Assembly: GCA_027004335.1 (NCBI GenBank)
Contig: JALTID010000059.1
Location: 1 to 5,010, forward strand
Reading direction: 5' to 3'
Length of the DNA: 5,010 bases
Origin: a bacterium
GTDB taxonomy: Bacteria > JALSQH01
The notes under the pieces were generated by a model. That model saw nothing but the letters and a program-made list of their open reading frames with translations. It ran no database searches and was not told the DNA's origin. Positions 1-5,010 of this stretch are shown one piece after another. Numbering within the stretch: position 1 is the stretch's first letter; every line of letters starts with the position of its first letter. The position numbers and the translations under genes are program-made.

Positions 1-847
1 CATGGGAGCCATGCCTTTGGATGAAGCCCTCGCAGACAGATTCGGGTTTATTTTCTATTTTAATAATCCTCATGAAAAGTATCTCAAAGAAATTTTAATG
101 GTAAAAACAAAAGAGGATGCTCCACTTTTAAACAACGAAAATGAGATCTCCCCAGACATTGAATTTATGAAAGCGCTGGGATATTACAGGGTACAGTTAG
201 AAAGGAATCTTGAGGATTCTGAAGATCTGAGGGAGACGGTGCAATCAGCTGAGAGAGCATGGAAAACCTATATGCCCAAGAAATATATCAGCCCAAGAAG
301 ATGGAAAATAATTTACTACAACTTAGCAGGAATTAAGACAATAATGAGGAAATTAACACCAGAGCTGGTGAGCAACACAATTTTTTATTCTCTCCCCTTT
401 GCTGCTTATGATGAAGAGTTTCTTGAAAGATTACAGGAGGTAAAACATCTTCTAAGAAATATCATCGGTGGGAAAAAAAGGATCACCTTTTTCGGTAACC
501 TTCCCGGTGTCCACCAGAGATCCCCATTCAATATTGAAAATGAAAACGATCTTGAAGAATTTCTAAAAGAGCTAAAAGACCTTGGAGATAATTGGGAAGA
601 AATTGCAGAAGAAAGAGGATGGGTGTATATCATGATCCTTAAGTTTTTAATAACAGGATCCTATGATGAACACTCCAGAAACTCTCTCATTAATTTTGCG
701 AGATACTTCGGAAACAACTTACCCACCTCTCTCTGGGGAATTGCCTTCATAGCACAGAAGGCATTAACAAAAAGCAGGTCAAGACTGGACGAGGATCATG
801 TGTTAAGAACATATATTAAAACATTTCTAAGGAGGCGAATGCCATGA
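1..847 (+). CDS. MoxR/RavA-type AAA+ ATPase, C-terminal part (5' end outside the window)
   Basis: Seen: the frame is open from the left edge, so the gene very likely begins upstream. The first visible residues, MPLDEALADRF (about 4-14), match the box VII/arginine-finger region of MoxR AAA+ proteins, which usually reads LPEAxxDRF and follows sensor 1. Residues 96-101 (ISPRRW) match the sensor-2 SxRRW motif of the RavA/MoxR lid, followed by the helical lid to about residue 150. Walker A and B would lie upstream and cannot be seen. Residues about 160-281 form an extra C-terminal region that I do not recognise, rich in charged helices. Family knowledge: MoxR ATPases are cytoplasmic, hexameric, chaperone-like remodellers that act with VWA-domain partners. 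Context: the stop overlaps the next start (ATGA), and a VWA/metallopeptidase gene follows as third in the operon, which supports the assignment. The ATG at base 2 is probably internal, not the true start. Alternative: another helix-2-insert AAA+ clade. Confidence 0.85.
   Translation, partial: MGAMPLDEALADRFGFIFYFNNPHEKYLKEILMVKTKEDAPLLNNENEISPDIEFMKALGYYRVQLERNLEDSEDLRETVQSAERAWKTYMPKKYISPRRWKIIYYNLAGIKTIMRKLTPELVSNTIFYSLPFAAYDEEFLERLQEVKHLLRNIIGGKKRITFFGNLPGVHQRSPFNIENENDLEEFLKELKDLGDNWEEIAEERGWVYIMILKFLITGSYDEHSRNSLINFARYFGNNLPTSLWGIAFIAQKALTKSRSRLDEDHVLRTYIKTFLRRRMP
828..835 (+). promoter_or_regulatory. Strong Shine-Dalgarno for the second operon gene
   Basis: TAAGGAGG lies 8 bases before the ATG at 844, inside the end of the ATPase gene. 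It is nearly a perfect anti-16S match and fixes the start of the next gene at the ATGA overlap, indicating translational coupling. Confidence 0.8.
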
Positions 848-1932
848 AAATAATTGCCTACAAAGCCGAAGAAATTGAGAAGGGGATATATGCTTTTGTT
901 GAACAGGAAGAAGAGATGAATATTGATGAGATCATGTTCTTCAGGCCGATCATCAAGCATAGCTTTATTTATTCTCTGGAAATGGACCCATTTAACTTTA
1001 TAAAAAACTACTACAAAAATCTTTACAGAAAATTAGGGCTGGGCGAAATAAGTGACAGAATCCTCACTCTTGGATACGATTCTGAGATTACCATGGTAAA
1101 ATTTATCTCAAAAAACTTTCCCCAATTGCTCCCCTTTTTTGTCCAGTACTCTTCAGGTCATTCAGATGTATTCACTCTTCTTGACTCTCTTTTTAAATTT
1201 GCAGAAGACCAAAAGGTAAGAATCTCATTTCCACCACAACTTCTCAATCTTCCACTTCTTGCAGATATTCTGATACCCCCCTTCATAAAAATGGCATTCA
1301 AAAAAGACAAAGCAGATTTTGAACAGGACACATTCTATCAGCCCAGGAGATATATCTCTCATTATAGGAGGGGAAAACATAGGCCACCGCAACCCCCTGC
1401 GCAGAGGAATTTCAACGGCAGCACGCTGCTTTCCTATACACCAAATTATGAAAATATTTCCTTCGCTGTAGGTAAGATAAACAGAAAGAAGAAGGAAGTT
1501 AAATTCATCACAAAAATTCCAGTGAGTAGAGATATATATGGAGCCGACGGGGAAAGCTTTTCGGAGAAATATATCTATTACAATGGCCACGACTATACTT
1601 TTTATTCCGACATTGGGGAGACCGGAGATAGGGATTTTAACTCAATTTTTCTGATAAATTTTATAATCCTGCCATTTTTCAACCTTCAAGCTGATTATGT
1701 AATTATGCCCAAGGAGGATGAAGAAACAGAAGAAGCAAAATGGCCCGGAGCACCATATATGATCTTTCCATGGTATGCCCCTGTAAAGAGGAAAGATGAT
1801 CAACCTGAAATTTTCTCATCTCACCTGCCCAAGTTTGCCAATCAGGATGTTTACTTCCCGGGTGAACAACTATCAATTGTCCCCATAAAAATCAGCAAGC
1901 CTCTCTTTTTCACAAAAATAGTTACTACCTGA
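844..1932 (+). CDS. Uncharacterised protein between a MoxR ATPase and a VWA/metallopeptidase
   Basis: I do not recognise this 362-residue protein. Seen: it has no signal peptide and no convincing membrane span, so it is probably cytoplasmic; the hydrophobic stretch near residues 268-287 is interrupted by Pro and Asn and looks like a buried core. The N-terminal part (about 1-160) is rich in Phe, Ile and Leu and looks globular and mainly helical. A basic, proline-rich linker follows at about 168-188 (PRRY...HYRRGKHRPPQPP). The C-terminal part (about 195-362) looks beta-rich, with many Tyr and Phe and an acidic loop at about 290-299 (EDEETEEAKW). There are no obvious catalytic motifs. The start is set by the TAAGGAGG site and the 4-base overlap with the ATPase gene. 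Inference: because it is co-translated with the ATPase and its VWA partner, it is probably a dedicated third component (adaptor, substrate or scaffold). It could be a divergent counterpart of the VMAP proteins of ternary vWA-MoxR-VMAP systems, but no motif proves this. Confidence 0.85.
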   Translation: MKIIAYKAEEIEKGIYAFVEQEEEMNIDEIMFFRPIIKHSFIYSLEMDPFNFIKNYYKNLYRKLGLGEISDRILTLGYDSEITMVKFISKNFPQLLPFFVQYSSGHSDVFTLLDSLFKFAEDQKVRISFPPQLLNLPLLADILIPPFIKMAFKKDKADFEQDTFYQPRRYISHYRRGKHRPPQPPAQRNFNGSTLLSYTPNYENISFAVGKINRKKKEVKFITKIPVSRDIYGADGESFSEKYIYYNGHDYTFYSDIGETGDRDFNSIFLINFIILPFFNLQADYVIMPKEDEETEEAKWPGAPYMIFPWYAPVKRKDDQPEIFSSHLPKFANQDVYFPGEQLSIVPIKISKPLFFTKIVTT

Positions 1933-1936
1933 GGAG
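1931..1936 (+). promoter_or_regulatory. Shine-Dalgarno for the VWA/metallopeptidase gene
   Basis: GAGGAG overlaps the TGA stop of the preceding gene and lies 4 bases before the ATG at 1941. It sets the start and suggests that ribosomes ending on the upstream gene reinitiate here. Confidence 0.75.
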
Positions 1937-1940
1937 AAAA

Positions 1941-3287
1941 ATGAACAGACTTGATATTCAAAAGATACTTAACAAAGCAAAAAAAATCTCCAAAGAACTC
2001 TCCAGACTTATAGAGTATCTCTTATCAAATGTATCCTCCGTTGAACTCGTAGATGATGGAGTTATATCCACCGCCGCTATAATCATGGAGGAAGAACCCA
2101 GAATATTAATAGGAAAAAATTTCTGGAAGAAAAAGGTTAATAGTTACGAGGACGCTGTAACAGTTTTTGCCCATGAAGTTCTCCATCAAATGATCTATAC
2201 AGAAGAGAGAAATGAGCTGGATAACAGATTTAACAATTTTGTGCAGGACATGTGGATCAATGGTTTTCTATTTGCAAAATATGGGATTGGTAAGAAACTA
2301 TTCAGGAGATTATATGGTCACTCTTCACCTTTTTTCCTTCTGACACCCGCGGGGATCATAAAAGAGAAGGAATCAAAAGCAATCAGAGAATTGTTTCCCG
2401 AATCGGATTTGAAAAGGAAAAAAATTAAACAAATCTGGCTGGGAGTTTCTGAGAATAGATTTACACCACCTCAGCTAAAAAGGCACCTTCTGGAACTTTT
2501 CCCACCTCAATTCATACCCCCTTATTTTCTTCCAGTTCGCACCTTTATTAATCACACAAAATTTCAAAAAAACACCTGGATACCTCTGGAAGTTGGAAGA
2601 GGAAGCAGGGGATTTTCTGAAAATGGTGGTGAGTCTCTGGAGGAAGAAATATCAGAGGTTGATTATGTTTACCACATAAACCAGCTGGTAAAGATCATAT
2701 ATAACTATTTCTCTCCTTCCGGGCAGATCAAGCACAGGATGCTGGAGGAAGAAAATGTAAAGGGAGTCATCCCCAGAATAGGAAGAAGAGAAATTATCAC
2801 CATTTCTCAGGGTAAGACCCCGGTTTTCTTTGACAGTCATGAAATATTTAAAACCACAAGCTACAAATCAGCGGGGATCTGCATTGATGTCTCAGGAAGC
2901 ATGGATGAATTCTATCCCCCTCTCTACTCTCTTATGAAAAAACTATCCAGCTTTATTGAGCCGCCATACTATATTTTCTCAACAAAAATATATGAAACAA
3001 CTCTATCTGATCTAAAGAAAAAAATTATAAGAACCACACTGGGAACATCCATAGATATCGTAATTGAGGATGCAAGAAAAAAGAGGTTGAAAAATGTTGT
3101 CATCGTTACAGATACTCTCTGGCATTTATCCGATGAAAATTTAAAATGGGCTAAAAACAATCTCAATTTGATCCTGATCATCATGGATAACACTGGGCCC
3201 GAGGAATATTTTGAGCTGCCCGATAGAAGTGAAGTAATAAGATTAAAGAAAGCAGGAGCCAGTGTTATAAGATGGTTCATAGCTTAA
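1941..3287 (+). CDS. Putative metallopeptidase with C-terminal VWA-like domain (DUF2201-type)
   Basis: Seen: this 448-residue protein has two recognisable modules. The N-terminal module contains AHEVLH (77-82), an HExxH zinc site with H78, E79 and H82. It is followed by VQDMWIN (101-107), where D103 and N107 fit the conserved D..IN segment of the DUF2201 putative metallopeptidase domain; D103 is a likely third ligand. The C-terminal VWA-like module starts near residue 308. It carries DVSGS (316-320), GT at 368-369 and TD at 390-391, so the DxSxS, Thr and Asp parts of a MIDAS metal site are all present. A poorly conserved middle (about 120-300) joins them and includes a Gly/Glu-rich loop near 220-238. 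There is no signal peptide, so it is probably cytoplasmic. Family knowledge: proteins of this architecture occur next to MoxR ATPases, and the MIDAS usually mediates protein binding. Proteolytic activity is predicted but not proven for the family. Context: third gene of the operon, 8 bases after its neighbour. Confidence 0.92.
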   Translation: MNRLDIQKILNKAKKISKELSRLIEYLLSNVSSVELVDDGVISTAAIIMEEEPRILIGKNFWKKKVNSYEDAVTVFAHEVLHQMIYTEERNELDNRFNNFVQDMWINGFLFAKYGIGKKLFRRLYGHSSPFFLLTPAGIIKEKESKAIRELFPESDLKRKKIKQIWLGVSENRFTPPQLKRHLLELFPPQFIPPYFLPVRTFINHTKFQKNTWIPLEVGRGSRGFSENGGESLEEEISEVDYVYHINQLVKIIYNYFSPSGQIKHRMLEEENVKGVIPRIGRREIITISQGKTPVFFDSHEIFKTTSYKSAGICIDVSGSMDEFYPPLYSLMKKLSSFIEPPYYIFSTKIYETTLSDLKKKIIRTTLGTSIDIVIEDARKKRLKNVVIVTDTLWHLSDENLKWAKNNLNLILIIMDNTGPEEYFELPDRSEVIRLKKAGASVIRWFIA

Positions 3288-3301
3288 CTCAGTCTCTGCA
3301 C

Positions 3302-3331
3302 TTGAACCTTCTCCCAAATCCATGCTATTAT
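3302..3331 (+). promoter_or_regulatory. Candidate sigma-70 promoter for the small exported-protein gene
   Basis: A -35-like TTGAAC (3302-3307) and a -10-like TATTAT (3326-3331) are separated by 18 bases. The -10 is preceded by TG one base upstream (TGCTATTAT), an extended -10. Transcription would start near 3338, leaving a short leader that contains the GGAAG site before the ATG at 3353. AT-rich DNA gives such matches by chance. I see no terminator between this point and the upstream operon, so read-through is also possible. Confidence 0.35.
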
Positions 3332-3352
3332 TTAACAACCTCGGAAGTAAAA

Positions 3353-3616
3353 ATGAATTATATAAAAGGTTCGCTGATTTCGGCCCTGCTTTTCCCACTG
3401 TTCATCTACAATTTACAGGGGGAAATTAACAAACCTCAACAGTTAGATGCGCAAAAACATATTAAGAAACTTGCTAAGAATTACATAGAGATCCTCAACA
3501 TAGACTACAATCCTGAAAAACTTCTTGAGACTGCTTCGCTTGCATTGGGAATAGTTCAAATAGTAAAGGACAAAAAAGAGGGTGTCCTTATAAAAGATTT
3601 CATGAAAAACATGTAA
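3353..3616 (+). CDS. Small protein with N-terminal signal or membrane anchor, function unknown
   Basis: I do not recognise this 87-residue product. Seen: the frame is open further upstream to an ATG at 3272, but that start has no ribosome binding site, overlaps the end of the VWA gene and would add an implausible leader. The ATG at 3353 has GGAAG (3343-3347) five bases before it and opens a classic exported N-terminus: MNYIKG, then a hydrophobic run SLISALLFPLFIYNL (about 7-21). The rest (about 24-87) is mostly predicted helix, rich in Lys, Leu and Ile, with no cysteine and no lipobox. Inference: it is a small secreted or membrane-tethered helical protein facing outside the cytoplasm. It follows the VWA gene by 65 bases and may be co-transcribed with it or use its own promoter. 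Whether it belongs to the ATPase system is unknown. Confidence 0.6.
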   Translation: MNYIKGSLISALLFPLFIYNLQGEINKPQQLDAQKHIKKLAKNYIEILNIDYNPEKLLETASLALGIVQIVKDKKEGVLIKDFMKNM

Positions 3617-3623
3617 AAACATA

Positions 3624-3910
3624 ATGATAGAAAGCGAGTATCAGATCGAGCAGTTCACTCTGAATGAGGAAACGGAAAAAGATGTTCTTGAGGAGATGCA
3701 TCGGATCTGATCCGTTATTTTGCCATTACCTCAAAGGAGATGGGCTGGGAAGGGTTACAGACACCCTTCATACCATATTTTGATCCAGCACCATTTAAGA
3801 AAGCAAATTTCCTGTTTTTCCCGAAAGATCTTGTAGTTGCACTTTTTCCCCTGAAAAACAATATAAGAATTGAAGAACCTGTAAAAAGTTTCTATTTTGA
3901 CTGGCGGTAA
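3624..3910 (+). pseudogene. Frameshifted small gene (two reading-frame pieces), function unknown
   Basis: Seen: the first piece runs from ATG 3624 to TGA 3708-3710 and gives 28 residues (starting MIESEYQIEQF, ending EEMHRI). The second piece, in the -1 frame, is open from 3692 to TAA 3908-3910 (SDLIRYFAITSKEMGWEG... to SFYFDWR). It has coding-like composition but no good start: its only early ATG, at 3740, directly abuts AGGAG with no spacer. Adding one base between about 3690 and 3709 would join them into a protein of about 95 residues that fills almost the whole gap between its neighbours. I read this as one gene with a 1-base deletion, either a real mutation or a sequencing or assembly error. 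No slippery heptamer is visible, so programmed frameshifting is unlikely. The start is 7 bases after the previous stop, lacks a clear ribosome binding site and may rely on coupling. The product is soluble-looking, aromatic-rich in its second half, and unrecognised. Confidence 0.5.
3703..3713. repeat. Short perfect inverted repeat at the frameshift point
   Basis: GGATC-T-GATCC is a perfect 5-base inverted repeat around a single T. It spans the TGA that ends the first piece of the broken gene. It is too short to call a regulatory hairpin, but its position at the frame break is notable. Confidence 0.4.
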
Positions 3911-3926
3911 GATTCCCCATAAAAAG

Positions 3927-3954
3927 TTGCATTACTGAAATTTGGGAATAGAAT
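3927..3954 (+). promoter_or_regulatory. Candidate promoter for the ureohydrolase gene
   Basis: TTGCAT (3927-3932) and TAGAAT (3949-3954), spaced 16 bases apart, resemble -35 and -10 elements. Transcription would start near 3961, almost at the ATG at 3963, predicting a leaderless or near-leaderless mRNA. This fits the lack of any Shine-Dalgarno before that ATG. The match is moderate and unsupported by other data. Confidence 0.3.
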
Positions 3955-3962
3955 ATTGAAGT

Positions 3963-4829
3963 ATGAAAATAGGTGAATCTCCCTGTGATTTTCTTGGATT
4001 CCAGACGCCTTTTGAAGAAGCTGAATTTATAATACAACCCTTTCCCTATGAGTATACCACCACTTTTGGAAAGGGAACTGGAAACGGCCCGGAAAAAGTC
4101 CTTGAAGTTTCTGACTATCTTGAAATGTACGATGAAGAAAGCGGAACTGAGCCATATCTAAGGGGAATTCGCACAGCAACACCAATTGAACTACCTGAAA
4201 TCAAAGAGGAAAAAGATGTGGAGGAGGCGGGCAGGTTATTTCAAAAATATTTTGAAAATAAGAAAAAGCTACTCACCATAGGTGGTGAACATACAATTAC
4301 ATACCCCATATTTAAAGAAGCCTTAAAGTACTACCCAAAAACTGGTGTTCTCCACCTTGATGCCCATGGTGATCTCAGAGATGAGTATGAGGGTAGCAGA
4401 TACAACCATGCCTGTGTTATGAGGAGAGTTGCAGATACAGGTGTGAAAATGGTTTCAGCAGGGATAAGGGCTATTTCAGCAGAAGAGATGCAATTTATCA
4501 ACAGTAACAGCGACAGGATAAAACTATTTTTAGCTCATCATATATACGATAATACAGGATGGCTGGAAAAAGCCCTCTCCTTTCTTCCCGATGAGGTCTA
4601 TCTTACAATTGATGTGGATGTTTTTGACTCCTCGGTTATCAGGGCAACAGGAACTCCAGAACCTGGAGGGTTAAGCTGGTACTATATATTAAAATTGCTT
4701 AAGAATATCTTCCTCAGAAAAAATGTAATTGCTGTAGATATCGTGGAGATCTGCCCCGATCCGCCCTATGAAGTTTCTACCTATAGTGTAGCTAAACTGA
4801 TTTATAAAATTATCTCTTACTGGAAATGA
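3963..4829 (+). CDS. speB: Agmatinase-family ureohydrolase (arginase/agmatinase superfamily)
   Basis: Predicted to hydrolyse a guanidino compound, releasing urea: agmatine to putrescine, or N1-aminopropylagmatine to spermidine in lineages using that route. It would act in the cytoplasm with two Mn ions. Seen in 288 residues, close to the usual family length of about 290-310: GGEH (107-110), DAHGD (133-137), NH (148-149), DVDVFD (217-222) followed by GTPEPGG (230-236), and VDIVEICP (258-265). The six expected metal ligands (H110, D133, H135, D137, D217, D219) and the late Glu (E262) are present. Compared with the usual DP after DxDxxD, it has DSS (222-224), and NHA stands where SHG is typical. 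Both changes may affect substrate choice. An in-frame stop at 3957-3959 excludes any earlier start, so ATG 3963 stands despite lacking a ribosome binding site. Its stop overlaps the next start (ATGA). The family is certain; the exact substrate is inferred. Confidence 0.93.
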   Translation: MKIGESPCDFLGFQTPFEEAEFIIQPFPYEYTTTFGKGTGNGPEKVLEVSDYLEMYDEESGTEPYLRGIRTATPIELPEIKEEKDVEEAGRLFQKYFENKKKLLTIGGEHTITYPIFKEALKYYPKTGVLHLDAHGDLRDEYEGSRYNHACVMRRVADTGVKMVSAGIRAISAEEMQFINSNSDRIKLFLAHHIYDNTGWLEKALSFLPDEVYLTIDVDVFDSSVIRATGTPEPGGLSWYYILKLLKNIFLRKNVIAVDIVEICPDPPYEVSTYSVAKLIYKIISYWK

Positions 4830-5010
4830 GTAAAATTAGAATCATCATTATCCTCTTAGCTATTGCACTGATTGCATACCATGACTATCTGCTTTTTTCC
4901 ACAAGGAAAACTGTTTCAATAACCCCTGCTAAATTTTCTCAGGAAAAATTTGGCAAAAAAATAAAACTTAAAGAGAGAGGAAAACCCTTCAGGTACTGGG
5001 AAGTTGTCAA
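4826..5010 (+). CDS. Membrane-anchored or exported protein, N-terminal part (3' end outside the window)
   Basis: Seen: an ATG at 4826 overlaps the stop of the ureohydrolase gene by 4 bases (ATGA), and the frame stays open to the window edge, giving 61 complete codons. The N-terminus is a short basic start (MSKIR) followed by a hydrophobic helix IIIILLAIALIAY (about 6-18), then a hydrophilic, Lys-rich region beginning near residue 27. This suggests a single N-terminal membrane anchor or an uncleaved signal, with the remainder outside the membrane. No cysteine lipobox is seen. There is no separate ribosome binding site, so translation is probably coupled to the upstream gene. I do not recognise the visible part; it could be any anchored envelope protein, and a link to polyamine metabolism is only suggested by the overlap. 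Confidence 0.7.
   Translation, partial: MSKIRIIIILLAIALIAYHDYLLFSTRKTVSITPAKFSQEKFGKKIKLKERGKPFRYWEVV

Noticed and set aside
406-633. Open frame on the - strand inside the ATPase gene
   Set aside because: It lies wholly antisense to a motif-supported AAA+ gene; its Ser/Phe-rich translation is what reverse reading of Glu/Lys-rich coding DNA gives.
1225-1590. Open frame of 121 codons on the - strand inside the second operon gene
   Set aside because: It is antisense to a co-translated gene with a strong ribosome binding site, shows no recognisable motif, and is best seen as a shadow.
2969-3280. Open frame on the - strand across the VWA domain
   Set aside because: The + strand carries an intact VWA MIDAS here; the reverse translation is low-complexity Phe/Ser-rich.
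3272-3352. Upstream start (ATG 3272) for the small exported protein
   Set aside because: It has no ribosome binding site, overlaps the VWA gene and would bury the signal segment behind 27 unlikely residues; ATG 3353 has a good site and a typical exported N-terminus.
3288-3352. Rho-independent terminator after the VWA gene
   Set aside because: I found no GC-rich hairpin followed by a T run; the short gap looks like a promoter and leader rather than a terminator.
3690-3713. Programmed -1 ribosomal frameshift joining the two pieces of the small gene
   Set aside because: No X-XXY-YYZ slippery heptamer or strong downstream structure is visible; a mutation or a sequence error is simpler.
3795-4037. 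Open frame of 80 codons on the - strand spanning the broken gene's end and the ureohydrolase start
   Set aside because: It crosses the boundary of a well-supported + strand gene, has no visible family motif, and its start lies within the speB coding region.
1-5010. CRISPR array, tRNA or rRNA gene, insertion sequence or attachment-site repeats
   Set aside because: No regularly spaced repeats, tRNA-like cloverleaf, transposase motif or terminal inverted repeats were seen; the window is almost fully protein-coding.

Overview
The window is a compact, low-GC stretch of bacterial genome with every supported gene on the + strand. Shine-Dalgarno sites are strong (TAAGGAGG, GAGGAG). Arginine is encoded mostly by AGA/AGG and Ile ATA codons are frequent. 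This fits an AT-rich, possibly thermophilic or anaerobic lineage, but nothing here fixes the phylum and I do not name one.

Region 1 (1-3287) is a tightly packed three-gene operon. It begins with the C-terminal part of a MoxR/RavA-type AAA+ ATPase, whose Walker A and B part lies upstream of the window. Next is a 362-residue protein that I do not recognise. Last is a 448-residue protein with an N-terminal HExxH putative metallopeptidase domain and a C-terminal von Willebrand A (VWA)-like domain with a complete MIDAS. The first two genes overlap by 4 bases (ATGA), and the third starts 8 bases after the second ends, each with a good ribosome binding site. MoxR AAA+ ATPases commonly pair with VWA proteins as chaperone, metal-insertion or conflict-type machines. 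The unknown middle protein is therefore the most interesting item: it is probably an obligate third component, substrate or adaptor.

Region 2 (3288-3962) holds two small genes. One codes for an 87-residue protein with an N-terminal signal or anchor segment, preceded by a plausible extended -10 promoter. The other is an apparent gene of about 95 residues split by a -1 frameshift near base 3700, where a short perfect palindrome spans the break. I do not recognise either product.

Region 3 (3963-5010) starts with a complete ureohydrolase of the agmatinase (SpeB) family with all metal-binding motifs, implying polyamine synthesis from agmatine or aminopropylagmatine. It has no clear ribosome binding site and a promoter-like element just upstream, so it may be leaderless. 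It overlaps by 4 bases (ATGA) the start of a membrane-anchored or exported protein of unknown function that runs off the window.
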